Below are positions 31,113 through 40,313 of a stretch of DNA of 64,000 bases, in pieces. This DNA comes from Candidatus Saccharimonadota bacterium (GTDB lineage: Bacteria > Patescibacteriota > Saccharimonadia > Saccharimonadales > Saccharimonadaceae). A program made the translations under genes and the position numbers. The stretch's first letter is position 1. Each line of letters begins with the position of its first letter. The notes below the pieces were generated by a model, which was given only the letters and a program-made list of their open reading frames with translations, was not told where the DNA came from and did no database searches. The stretch is taken from positions 874,671 through 938,670 of the forward strand of contig JAUCSD010000001.1 in assembly GCA_030445245.1 (NCBI GenBank), read 5' to 3'.

Positions 31113-32879
31113 TTAAACCGCGATATCCGAGGTGATGGAAAGTTCTTTGAGCTGAGCCTCATCGATAGGACTCGGAGAGTTCATCATCGTGTCCATTCCC
31201 GAGCCGTTTTTAGGGAACGCAACGATTTCACGAATATTGTCTTCGTCGACAAGTACCATGAACATTCGGTCGATACCAAAAGCACAACCGGCATGAGGAG
31301 GTGCACCAAACTTAAAGGCGTTGATCATGGCACCGAATTTGGCGTTTACGTAGTCAGTGTCATATCCTAGAATTCCGAATGCTTCATACATAACTTCCGG
31401 GTTATGGTTTCGTACGGCGCCCGAACATACTTCATAGCCGTTCATCACCATGTCATACTGATCGGCGACAATACTGAGCTTGTCTTCGACCTGAAGCGCC
31501 TCGACACCACCTTTTGGCATAGAAAATGGGTTGTGGCCGAAATCAATCTTCTTAGCTCGTTCATCCCATTCATAAAATGGAAAATCAACAACCCAGGCAA
31601 GGGCGACCTTGTTTGGATCTTTTAGTTCGAAATGCGTGGCAAAATCAGAGCGCAGACGACCAAGTACTTTGTTGACGATTAAACGCGTATCGGCACCGAA
31701 GAAGACAGCATCACCATCTTTCGCTTGCATACGTTCTTTAATCGCTGCGAGTTCTTCAGAAGAAAGGAATTTAGCAATTGGTGATTTCACTTCACCGTTG
31801 TCATACGTAAGGTAGGCTAAGCCGCCAGCGCCTTCACTTTTAGCAGTGAGGGCAAACTGATCAATTTGTGAACGACTGAGACTGGCACCACCTTCGACGC
31901 GGATTGCTTTGACGACACCACCACTTTTAATGGTGTTTGCGAATACACCAAAACCAGTATTAGCAAGCACATCAGACAGGTCGGTAAGCTCCATGCCAAA
32001 ACGTAGGTCAGGCTTATCAGAACCAAAGCGGTCCATGGCTTCACTGTATGGGATACGTGGGACGTCTTCACTTACGAGCGTTTTACCGGCAAATTCTGTT
32101 ACTAGTTTCTTAATGAGTGGCTCCATAGTTGAGCGGACGACTTCCCCGTCTTCAACGAATGACATTTCCATGTCGAGTTGATAGAACTCACCATACAAAC
32201 GGTCAGCTCGTGGGTCCTCGTCACGGAAACACGTTGCCAGTTGGTAGTAACGGGCGATACCGCCGACCATAAGTAACTGTTTGAACTGCTGAGGTGCCTG
32301 AGGCAATGCGTAGAATTTTCCAGGATGAATACGAGACGGAATTAAGAAGTCACGGGCACCCTCTGGGCTTGAGTTAGCCAGAATTGGCGTTGCTACCTCC
32401 GTAAACTCACGCTCATACATGTAGTCACGCAGGACTTTGTTATATTCAGAACGACGCTTTAGCGTCTCTTGCATCTTTGCGCGACGTAGGTCAAGATAAC
32501 GATACTTCAGACGGTGCTCTTCACTCGCTCGTGGAGCATCGTCATGAACTGGAATCGGCAATGCCTCAGAGCGGTTGAGCAACTTGATTGTCTCAACGAC
32601 AATTTCGATAGTACCAGTTGGAATGTTTGGATTTTTGAGACCCTCGTCACGCTCTTTGAGTAGCCCAGTAGCGGAGAGGACAAATTCATCACGGGCCTGT
32701 TCAGCGATAGTAAAAGCCTCAGCGTTCTCCGGTTGCATGACTAGCTGCACGATGCCTGTATGGTCGCGCAGATCGATAAAGATGAGTCCACCATGGTCAC
32801 GACGAGTATGAACCCAGCCGCTAACAGTTACTGCTTCACCAAGCTTGCTGTTGAGATCTCGTATTAATGTTCGTGTCAT
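31113..32879 (-). CDS. aspS: Aspartyl-tRNA synthetase
   Basis: A complete 588-aa bacterial class II enzyme charging tRNA-Asp (possibly also tRNA-Asn). OB-fold anticodon domain at the start (VTVSGWVHTRRDHGGLIFID), class II motif 2 in YQLATCFRDEDPRADR, a GAD insertion domain (about 290-410), and the motif 3 region CAFGIDRMFMVLVDEDNIRE. The 193-bp leader carries a TGGTATAAT promoter and a hairpin; no T-box motif was found. Confidence 0.97.
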   Translation of the reverse strand: MTRTLIRDLNSKLGEAVTVSGWVHTRRDHGGLIFIDLRDHTGIVQLVMQPENAEAFTIAEQARDEFVLSATGLLKERDEGLKNPNIPTGTIEIVVETIKLLNRSEALPIPVHDDAPRASEEHRLKYRYLDLRRAKMQETLKRRSEYNKVLRDYMYEREFTEVATPILANSSPEGARDFLIPSRIHPGKFYALPQAPQQFKQLLMVGGIARYYQLATCFRDEDPRADRLYGEFYQLDMEMSFVEDGEVVRSTMEPLIKKLVTEFAGKTLVSEDVPRIPYSEAMDRFGSDKPDLRFGMELTDLSDVLANTGFGVFANTIKSGGVVKAIRVEGGASLSRSQIDQFALTAKSEGAGGLAYLTYDNGEVKSPIAKFLSSEELAAIKERMQAKDGDAVFFGADTRLIVNKVLGRLRSDFATHFELKDPNKVALAWVVDFPFYEWDERAKKIDFGHNPFSMPKGGVEALQVEDKLSIVADQYDMVMNGYEVCSGAVRNHNPEVMYEAFGILGYDTDYVNAKFGAMINAFKFGAPPHAGCAFGIDRMFMVLVDEDNIREIVAFPKNGSGMDTMMNSPSPIDEAQLKELSITSDIAV

Positions 32880-33010
32880 AAGATTTCCTTGTTAATTACG
32901 TTGGTTGAAAGAGCTGAGATGGGTCGATAGCACAAAAAAGCACGCCGGGCTAATTGCCGACCCGTTGATTGCTGTCATTATCACGCGTGATATACACCAT
33001 AATTACCGTT

Positions 33011-33019
33011 ATTATACCA
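33011..33019 (-). promoter_or_regulatory. Extended -10 promoter of aspS
   Basis: TGGTATAAT on the minus strand, about 130 nt before the ATG at 32879. In the leader a CGGG/CCCG hairpin (about 32942-32965) is followed by T6 at 32935-32940, which could attenuate transcription. Confidence 0.5.
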
Positions 33020-33072
33020 GATAATCTATTCTCATACTACAGAGGTGGAAATCTTGATCTATAATTGTGCGA

Positions 33073-34089
33073 CTAGACGTCCTCACGTTTTTCAGGATGA
33101 TTGTTATCACGCGGATTGCGCATAGCAACCTGTCTTAGATCGTCATGCGTGTCAAACTCATCAACAATCTTACGGCCAAGCAACGCTTCGGTTACATCCT
33201 CAAGACTGACGATACCGACCGTTTCGCGGTATTCATTGACCACGATAAACAGGTGGTGATGCGTACGAATAAATGCAGCCAGTGCGTGCTGCAACGACTG
33301 ATCCTCTCGAATGTAAAATACCCGTGCTTCCATGGCCTTTTCAGCCGTGGTTGAGCGCTTCGTATCAAGCGTGAAAAGATCATGAATGTGTAACATCCCA
33401 ACAACGTGATCGATATCACCGTCAATGACAGGAAATCGACTGTGCCCCGTTTTATGCAGGTCATCAAGCACGAGCGGGCCAAGCAGCTCTTTCTTGCTGA
33501 TGCTGTCGATCATGCCTTTAGGTGTCATAACCTCGCTAACCATCTTCTGCTCAAACTGCAGACCATGCTGAATGAGTTTTTTCTCATCACCCGATAATAA
33601 ATTACCTGACTGCATAACGAGATGCTGCAGTTCCTCACGTGAATCAAGCTGCGCACGGAGTGGCGGAATCGGAGTGATACTACGCATAAATCTAAATATG
33701 CCGCTATACTTTTTTACGAATTGCAGCAATGTATGTTCATGTTGCTCATACAGAGACCGTGCTCGACGTTGCCAAAAAGACATACGAGCAATGGCACCCG
33801 CCTCTAGGGCAACACCAACCGCAAACACTATACCGAGTAGCCAGCCAAACGCCGCAACGCTTAGAGCCACGAAGAGTACCAGTAGCAGCGCCGATAGGAC
33901 GCGTTGCAGTGATAATATATCAATCAGCAATTCTTCACGTTTAACAGCGGCGATGGCAGCCTTATCGCCCATATTACTCCGACGTTCGAGTTCAAAACGG
34001 CTCATCGTATTACGCTTCGGATTAACACCTTCGACCAATAACAAAGCCAGCAGAACCACGACGCACAGAATAACCATAAATACCATCAT
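33073..34089 (-). CDS. CNNM/CorC-type membrane protein with CBS pair
   Basis: A 338-aa protein related to HlyC/CorC cation-efflux-associated proteins. N-terminal helices (3-19, 61-105) replace the usual four-helix DUF21 domain. The linker LLSGDEKKLIQHGLQF and VSEVMTPKGMI is the hallmark that leads into a CBS pair (about 185-305, HVVGMLHIHDLF and VGIVSLEDVTEALLG). CBS pairs bind adenine nucleotides. The reduced membrane part and the missing C-terminal CorC_HlyC domain are notable. Divergent from the DsbA-like gene. Confidence 0.8.
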   Translation of the reverse strand: MMVFMVILCVVVLLALLLVEGVNPKRNTMSRFELERRSNMGDKAAIAAVKREELLIDILSLQRVLSALLLVLFVALSVAAFGWLLGIVFAVGVALEAGAIARMSFWQRRARSLYEQHEHTLLQFVKKYSGIFRFMRSITPIPPLRAQLDSREELQHLVMQSGNLLSGDEKKLIQHGLQFEQKMVSEVMTPKGMIDSISKKELLGPLVLDDLHKTGHSRFPVIDGDIDHVVGMLHIHDLFTLDTKRSTTAEKAMEARVFYIREDQSLQHALAAFIRTHHHLFIVVNEYRETVGIVSLEDVTEALLGRKIVDEFDTHDDLRQVAMRNPRDNNHPEKREDV

Positions 34090-34173
34090 ATGACTTTATT
34101 GTACCCTATAACTGCTTGCCGACGCATCTGTTTTCCACTACACTTGGTACAGTAATCATAAGGAGTTCTACGC

Positions 34174-34872
34174 GTGAGTAAAAAAGCATGGATTATCTTT
34201 GCCGCCATTTGTATTGTTTTGCTGGGTGGCTTGGTATATGTATCGAGTAAAGATAAGGTTGACGTTAGTTCAGCTGATATTAATAAAATTCAATCAGCCT
34301 CAGAGCAATCGGGCAATATAGCTGACCATGTGTTCGGCAAAGCCGACAGTAAGGTCATGCTCGTTGAGTATGGTGACTTCCAATGTCCTGGTTGTGGAAA
34401 CGCATATCCAAACATTAAAGCGGTTACCGACAAATACAAGGACCAGATGTCCTTTATCTTCCGTAACTTCCCATTGTCCTCTCTTCACCCGAACGCACGA
34501 GCAGCGGCAGCTGCTGCGGAAGCTGCGGGCCTCCAGGGTAAATACTGGGAGATGCACAACATACTCTATGAGAACCAATCACAATGGGGAACGCTTAGTA
34601 GCGATCAACGCGGTCAATCCTTTGCAAATTATGCAAAGAGCGTCGGGGTAAATGTAGATACCTACAATAAAGACTTTGCGAGTAGCAAGGTAAACCAGAA
34701 GATCAATTACGACATCGCTCTTGGTAAAAAAGCTAAGGTTAATGCCACGCCAACGATCTATATGAACGGCAAGGCGGTCTCACAAGATGACTGGAGCAAT
34801 CAAAAGAATCTTGATACGTTAGTTGCTAACACATTGAAAGAGAACGGTATCGCATTGCCTGCAGCGCAGTAG
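34174..34872 (+). CDS. DsbA-like thiol-disulfide oxidoreductase (membrane-anchored)
   Basis: A 232-aa extracytosolic thioredoxin-fold protein. N-terminal anchor (residues 5-24, WIIFAAICIVLLGGLVYV), active site EYGDFQCPGCGNAYP, a helical insertion, and the cis-Pro segment VNATPTIYMNG. It should oxidise cysteine pairs of exported proteins, for which the Cys-containing surface proteins in this window are candidates. GTG start behind AAGGAG. No DsbB or VKOR partner is in the window. Confidence 0.9.
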   Translation: MSKKAWIIFAAICIVLLGGLVYVSSKDKVDVSSADINKIQSASEQSGNIADHVFGKADSKVMLVEYGDFQCPGCGNAYPNIKAVTDKYKDQMSFIFRNFPLSSLHPNARAAAAAAEAAGLQGKYWEMHNILYENQSQWGTLSSDQRGQSFANYAKSVGVNVDTYNKDFASSKVNQKINYDIALGKKAKVNATPTIYMNGKAVSQDDWSNQKNLDTLVANTLKENGIALPAAQ

Positions 34873-34889
34873 CTATATAATTCCTACTA

Positions 34890-34926
34890 AAAAACACCCC
34901 GGTGCCTTGGGGTGTTTTTCTTTTTT
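34890..34926 (+). terminator. Terminator of the dsbA-like gene
   Basis: ACACCCC pairs with GGGGTGT, followed by TTTTCTTTTTT. Confidence 0.85.
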
Positions 34927-34950
34927 GAGGTGAACTCTCGGAGGTATAAC

Positions 34951-35184
34951 TCACGTACAGAGTTCGGGGTTGAACACATGTTCTAATGTGCGATATACAG
35001 TTGCCATTCGGCAGGCACCACATCCACTGCAATCTTTTTGCGTCGTGAAGACACAAATTCGACGGCTATTGGCATGTGACTTGGGTACTCCTTGTACTAC
35101 GTACAGTCCCGGCGTACTTCGACCTTTAAAATGAAATTTTACTTGTTTTGACGCGGGACGCATCAAGAATAGTAACAAACGCAT
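34951..35184 (-). CDS. Possible small Cys-rich protein
   Basis: A 77-aa frame from ATG at 35184. The C-terminal half contains KDCSGCGACRMATVYRT and a further CVF and ELCT, five Cys in total, a spacing that could bind a metal. The N-terminus is basic and slightly hydrophobic. No ribosome site is clear and no family recognised. The remainder of 34927-35292 shows nothing else. Could be a chance frame. Confidence 0.3.
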   Translation of the reverse strand: MRLLLFLMRPASKQVKFHFKGRSTPGLYVVQGVPKSHANSRRICVFTTQKDCSGCGACRMATVYRTLEHVFNPELCT

Positions 35185-35292
35185 ATACACACGTCAAGCG
35201 CATTACACCTATTAAGGTGCTTATGTTCTTACTATAAGAGATTAGCCCTTTAGTTACAAGTATATTATCGTAGCTAAAATAACGACAGCTAC

Positions 35293-38200
35293 TTACTTGT
35301 GATGTCGTCGCCAGGCGAATAGGAGTCCACCGATGAGCACAATCAGCGCCGTTATTCCAGCTATCCACCAAGACCACCCCGAAGCGGTCTTTTGCGGCGT
35401 ATCCGCTGTCTTATTATCGGTCGAGCCGCCAGGGATCCTCTGTCCATTCGATCCTGCAGATGTATCATCTTCCCGTGTCGGTGAGGCCGTTTGAGCATCC
35501 ACTTCGTCTTGAGCGTTGGTCGAGGTCTTGCTATTCGTGCCGCTTTTACTTGATGACTGCGTAGTTCCACTACCCCCTCCGGTACTGTCAGTAGGTGTCA
35601 CCGGTGGATTAGGGTCATAATCACTATACATAACGGTATATTCGCCAGGTGCTGCATCAAATACTGCGTAGTCGACCCCTTTTATCGTCTTTGTATCGTA
35701 GGTAACCGAACTTGATCCAGACGTAATATCAATAAGCGCACCTGTTCCGTCACTCACCGGCATCATCGCCCGTAGCCCGCTTGCGCCCTGACCTGGCTTT
35801 AGTGTAAAGGTCGTCTTTCCTTTACTTGCCGTCTGCAAGTTGGTAAATTCAGAACTGCCGCGTCCGTCAAGCCAGTCAAGAGCCTGATGAGAACTAATGA
35901 GTGGGATATTGTGAGCCTTAGCTGCAGCAAACAATGTCTGATCATAGGAATCACTCATATCATAGTGTGATCCAAATACACCGTAGTAGCCAGTACTTCC
36001 TGTAACATTATCGAATAATGCGTTGATTGAGGTAACATTTGCGGCCGTATTATCAAAGTTAGTAACACCTTGATATGTATCGAGCATGCCACCGCTAGCA
36101 TCGGTCAGGCGCATATTCATGCCCGAGCCGGTTACGAGCGGGCTTTTACCGTTTATCCATGCGGGTGGATAGGCAACGTAATCAAGGGTGTAACGGATAC
36201 CATTAGCCCTGGATACCTTCGCCATTGTGTCCCAATCGCTCCAGATATAGCAGTGGAAACGGTCAGTCGTTTGATTCGGTAGGCCTGGGAATGTCGAACG
36301 GAACAACCCGAGGCTAGTGGTATATATAGTCGTAAGATCAGCGGATGACGTAAACCGAGTACAACCGCCGCCATTCGATGGGTGGTCACCAACCTCAAAA
36401 CCTAACTGGCTATACTCAACCGCCCGCGCGTTACTAATTGGCGAGTTGTAATATATATAATGGCTCGCCCGCACACACTCCCAATCTATAACCGAACAAT
36501 TTGTTGTGCTCTCATTGAGCCAATTGTTTAAACGTATTGCCGTACCGACAGCCACACCTACATTGTGGTCGTCTCCAGCAAGCACAAGCGCCGCCTTATC
36601 ATCATGGGGTAAATACCAAAACCGTGGCATGGGTTGGTTATTTTTACTTGCCTCACTCAGCATATTTACCAGGAGGCGCTGCTGTTCGTCCGCTTGAGGA
36701 ATCTGCATCTTAGTGGGATCAACCCAATCTGGCTGGACGTCACCCGTCATATTACCGTAAAAGAGATCGTTTGCGCGTATAGTCAAATCACCGTCTCGAT
36801 CTTGCCCTGCCCATGATTGGTTACCTTGGTGAAGCATAATGACTGATTTTGCGAGGTCATAGATGAACGCCATGGCACTGCCACCTTTGCTACCCACTGC
36901 ACGGGTTGTCACCGCGGGGTTAAATGTAGAAGTGGTCGCGTCGCTATAGAGCGTCGCGACGACACGAGCCGTATTTGCGGTATAATTATCCGCCTGACCC
37001 TTAAACTGAATACTGCCACTCACAATACCCTTGCCTGGCGCCGTGCTGGTGTCGACGGCCATATACTGATTCGTGCGCGATGAGCTTGCATCCTGAAGTC
37101 CCAGTAGTCCTGCTAGTTTTTTATCCGGGCGCATTGCCACCAGATCACCACCTTCACTCACCCAACTACTCAGGAGATCGACTTGCGGCTGCGTGAGCGG
37201 CATCTCACCGAGTATCGTTGATGTATAATTTGCAAGAACCGAGGCATTAATAGCACCTATATCTTTGACGTCAAAGTAGGTAATACCTTCAGCTCGCAAG
37301 ATTTCAGCATAATACGAATCGGATGTATTTGAACTGGATGTTATAACGAGAACTGGTCCCCCTCGTCCATTATTAATGTCGGTCGTTGGCGTGCCTCCAA
37401 CGCTGAAGTTCATGGCGTATTCACTTCCAAGTGTTGTCCCATCGAGCGCCGCTACAGCAGTGCTCAGATGAACTGTATAGGTTTCGTTAACCGCCCACGA
37501 ACCAGCCGTAGGTAAAAAGGTAACTTGGTGAAGATCGCTATTATATCCAGGCGTGCCGGATACCTGCGTGCCCGCTTTATTAAATACCTTTATATTCGTA
37601 GCATTAATGGAGGCTGAATTAAGTGCTTTATTGAATATCGCTTCAAACTGTTGACTGGCCTTGATACCATACCCATTGGATTTCGGCTGAGTACTCGTCA
37701 CGCTTAAGGGGTCTGCTGCTACGGTACTCGTAGAGAAAACGGCGTCGATCCAATAATAGTTACCAGCCGTAGCACCCGAATTCGGATATAGCCCTACCGA
37801 TCCCGTCTTAAAGCTACCATTATTATTGCCACTTCCTAGTGCTGCATTCAGCGGATTGTTGTTAGCGTAGGCGATAAGTGCGGTACTCGATATATCGCTA
37901 CTTAATCCACCGGTGGTGGACTGGTAGTAGCCAGAGGGCGTACCATACGATATAACATACGGCTGCCCTTGATTGACATGAAGCGGGCTACTCAGCGTGG
38001 CTTCCTGCCAGCCATACTCAGTCTCATTCGTAAAGTCGACAGTCGCGAGCTTATTACCTTGATTATCCCAAATATTACCCGTATTTGTCGTGTCCGGGCT
38101 TAAGATTGGTTTATAAAAACGAATCTTAGATATATATCCGTTGGATTTTGGAACTATCTTCGTAGCAAGCTCGAGTGGCACTCCCTCGTTGAACGTGGCT

Positions 38201-39243
38201 GATCCCTGTGGAGCGACATTATTTTTAAGGCTACAAGGACAAGGGTCGTGAGCAGTCGTCGTAAAGGACCACACATAATCACTCGCAAGCGCAATCCCAT
38301 CAAGGCTCTTAATAGCCGTACCCGAACCGCCTTTAAGCGTTGCTGTGTAGGTCGCTCCCAAGTTCAGGGCCGCGGTACTCACGAATGTCGCCTGTTTGGA
38401 TGTACTGCTATAGCTAAGTGTGCCTGGTACCGTCACACCATTACTATCTTTTACAAAAAAAGTAGCTGGCGTTACCGTCGATGGATCCAAGATGAGATCA
38501 AATGTCGCCGCCACGGAGGTCCCTGGGAATACCGTACTCTCATTTGAAGCTGGACTCGTATTCGTCACGACAGGCGGGTCGTTACTTAGCGCGCCAATAT
38601 AGGTGACGTCAACCCAGTAGTTACCCGCGTTAAACGAATTCGTTGGATACGCACTCGAAGTCCATACATTGTACACTCCATTTTTCAGGTTACCAAAACC
38701 ATCTGCTGCAGTTCCGTCTTTAGGAATAGTAAGTGGAGTGTTTACAATATCACTCGTAAAGTAATTGGACGTTGCCGCATAGTTTCCATCTGCCATATAC
38801 ACTGACGCCGTGTAGATCGTATTAGTGGTGACCGCAACCGGACTAAAATTAACCTCCTGCCACCCGGTTGGTGTTTCTGAGGTGAAGGCAGCCTGAGCAA
38901 TACGCTGTCCCATATTGTCCCACAAGGAGGCAGTGTGCGTTCCCGTCATGGCGATGTTTTTATAAAATCGGACGCCAGATATATACCCTGCCGTATCCGT
39001 CTTGAACTTAACGCCAACTTCAATGCCGCCTGAATCATTAAATGAACCGGGCGTTGGATCAGTCGTGAATACATGGCACGGACATGCCGTCGCCGTTGCC
39101 GTATGAATCTTGACGATGCCGACAGAAAGAGCGATCGCCGCAAGTAGTACCAAAAAAATAGCACCTTTAGTACGTCTAGAGCTATCGCGAGCCGTTCTCC
39201 AGTTAAATATCCCTAAGAAACTCTGCCGTATTCTTAAAACCAC
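35293..39243 (-). CDS. Giant anchored surface protein: DUF4082, Ig-like, amidotransferase-like and deacetylase-like domains
   Basis: A 1316-aa protein. N-terminal export helix (about 28-48). DUF4082 domain 1 (about 58-215: VGVKFKTDTAGYISGVRFYK, GWQEVNFSPV), Ig-like Big_5-type domain (about 222-330), DUF4082 domain 2 (about 335-510), second Big_5-type domain (about 515-625). Then a class I amidotransferase-like fold (about 635-760: VLVITSSSN, LLSSWVSEGGDLVAMRP). A large region (about 865-1160) has a deacetylase-like start ALVLAGDDHNVG and FEVGDHPSNGGGC. A Ser/Thr-rich stalk and a C-terminal helix end in AWRRHHK. GTG start. Possibly a polysaccharide-modifying or binding protein on the cell surface. 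Confidence 0.75.
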   Translation of the reverse strand: MVLRIRQSFLGIFNWRTARDSSRRTKGAIFLVLLAAIALSVGIVKIHTATATACPCHVFTTDPTPGSFNDSGGIEVGVKFKTDTAGYISGVRFYKNIAMTGTHTASLWDNMGQRIAQAAFTSETPTGWQEVNFSPVAVTTNTIYTASVYMADGNYAATSNYFTSDIVNTPLTIPKDGTAADGFGNLKNGVYNVWTSSAYPTNSFNAGNYWVDVTYIGALSNDPPVVTNTSPASNESTVFPGTSVAATFDLILDPSTVTPATFFVKDSNGVTVPGTLSYSSTSKQATFVSTAALNLGATYTATLKGGSGTAIKSLDGIALASDYVWSFTTTAHDPCPCSLKNNVAPQGSATFNEGVPLELATKIVPKSNGYISKIRFYKPILSPDTTNTGNIWDNQGNKLATVDFTNETEYGWQEATLSSPLHVNQGQPYVISYGTPSGYYQSTTGGLSSDISSTALIAYANNNPLNAALGSGNNNGSFKTGSVGLYPNSGATAGNYYWIDAVFSTSTVAADPLSVTSTQPKSNGYGIKASQQFEAIFNKALNSASINATNIKVFNKAGTQVSGTPGYNSDLHQVTFLPTAGSWAVNETYTVHLSTAVAALDGTTLGSEYAMNFSVGGTPTTDINNGRGGPVLVITSSSNTSDSYYAEILRAEGITYFDVKDIGAINASVLANYTSTILGEMPLTQPQVDLLSSWVSEGGDLVAMRPDKKLAGLLGLQDASSSRTNQYMAVDTSTAPGKGIVSGSIQFKGQADNYTANTARVVATLYSDATTSTFNPAVTTRAVGSKGGSAMAFIYDLAKSVIMLHQGNQSWAGQDRDGDLTIRANDLFYGNMTGDVQPDWVDPTKMQIPQADEQQRLLVNMLSEASKNNQPMPRFWYLPHDDKAALVLAGDDHNVGVAVGTAIRLNNWLNESTTNCSVIDWECVRASHYIYYNSPISNARAVEYSQLGFEVGDHPSNGGGCTRFTSSADLTTIYTTSLGLFRSTFPGLPNQTTDRFHCYIWSDWDTMAKVSRANGIRYTLDYVAYPPAWINGKSPLVTGSGMNMRLTDASGGMLDTYQGVTNFDNTAANVTSINALFDNVTGSTGYYGVFGSHYDMSDSYDQTLFAAAKAHNIPLISSHQALDWLDGRGSSEFTNLQTASKGKTTFTLKPGQGASGLRAMMPVSDGTGALIDITSGSSSVTYDTKTIKGVDYAVFDAAPGEYTVMYSDYDPNPPVTPTDSTGGGSGTTQSSSKSGTNSKTSTNAQDEVDAQTASPTREDDTSAGSNGQRIPGGSTDNKTADTPQKTASGWSWWIAGITALIVLIGGLLFAWRRHHK

Positions 39244-39304
39244 GATACCTTAAGCTTATCTAAAAACAACCATTAACGCAATGTGCGCCACCCCAGTACC
39301 AAGT

Positions 39305-40225
39305 CTAAAAAATGCCTTTTTTTCGTGCAATCACAAACACCAAACCAGCTACAACGATCGTAAACGCCATCATAGCTCCGTATGCCCATGGCTCGCCCTG
39401 AAATGGCAGCGGCACGTTCATGCCGTACATGCCATAAAAGATGTTCGGTAACGTAATGAGAAGCGTCAGTGCGGTGAGCGTTTTCATGCGTTGGTTTAGA
39501 ACATTATTAGCGATCGTTCCATACGCATTGCGGATACTCGTGATACTTTGGTTGTGACTTTGAATCGAAACGACGAGTTGGCGGATGTAGAGCAAAATAT
39601 CTTCAATTGCCTCGGCGTCGTTGCTGTCACGAAGAATTTCCCGCAAACGTTCCGCAACCACCATCATACTGTTAAGATTCATAAGATACTCATTGAGGTT
39701 ATCTTCAATCGTGACGAATTTAATAAAGTCGTCGTTGGTTACTTCATGAGAACGAAGGCGCTGGCCGGTATCATGAACGTAGCGAGCCGTACGTTGCATT
39801 AGTGCTTCGTATTCATTAACGACTGCAGCGAAGGTGCCGAGAAGCAAGCTGATCGTATCTTTTGATTGTGGAACCATTCCAGGCTTAACCAGCCTTGGAT
39901 CAGTCGCAAGCGCCGTAGAGACATTTGCAAAGACATTATCCTTAACGACCATCAGAAGCGGCGTCGTCACGATCTTACCGTGCTTGCCGCGCTGGACAAT
40001 GCGTACAAAGACATACAAGCCATTTGGATGTTGTTCAACGCGTGGCAACTCGTCATGGTCAAGAACGTCGCGCAGGACGTTTATATCCATACCGTACATG
40101 TGCGATAAGGAATGCAGATCATCATAAGTAATGGCTTCACCATGAATCCACACATTATTCTCTGGCGGCGTGGTAACTGGTTGGTATTCTTCCCCACTGC
40201 TGCGCCTCACATAGTACTTGAGCAT
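39305..40225 (-). CDS. corA: CorA-type magnesium/divalent cation channel
   Basis: A 306-aa CorA-family protein. Cytoplasmic domain with long helices (residues 1-245), then two C-terminal helices with the pore signature YGMYGMNVPLPF, and the last helix ending in ARKKGIF. Starts further upstream (for example 40255) would overlap the MFS terminator. The -10 box TATACT ends 8 nt before the ATG at 40225, so this leaderless start is chosen. Confidence 0.93.
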   Translation of the reverse strand: MLKYYVRRSSGEEYQPVTTPPENNVWIHGEAITYDDLHSLSHMYGMDINVLRDVLDHDELPRVEQHPNGLYVFVRIVQRGKHGKIVTTPLLMVVKDNVFANVSTALATDPRLVKPGMVPQSKDTISLLLGTFAAVVNEYEALMQRTARYVHDTGQRLRSHEVTNDDFIKFVTIEDNLNEYLMNLNSMMVVAERLREILRDSNDAEAIEDILLYIRQLVVSIQSHNQSITSIRNAYGTIANNVLNQRMKTLTALTLLITLPNIFYGMYGMNVPLPFQGEPWAYGAMMAFTIVVAGLVFVIARKKGIF

Positions 40226-40233
40226 ACATAAGC

Positions 40234-40239
40234 AGTATA
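40234..40239 (-). promoter_or_regulatory. -10 box of corA
   Basis: TATACT on the minus strand, 8 nt before the ATG at 40225. Confidence 0.5.
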
Positions 40240-40255
40240 AGCCATTGGCTACCAT

Positions 40256-40288
40256 AAAACCACCTCTTTCCGTATGGGAAGAGGTGGT
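40256..40288 (-). terminator. Terminator of the MFS gene
   Basis: ACCACCTCTT pairs with AAGAGGTGGT (10 bp perfect), followed by a short TTT on the minus strand. Confidence 0.65.
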
Positions 40289-40313
40289 AATAAGAGAGGC
40301 TGTTTCCCCTGTG

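Noticed and set aside
32880-33019. T-box riboswitch before aspS
   Set aside because: No AGGGTGGNACCGCG-type element and no specifier loop could be found.
33572-34093. 173-aa plus-strand frame
   Set aside because: Antisense to the CNNM/CBS gene; Ser/Arg/Thr-rich shadow product.
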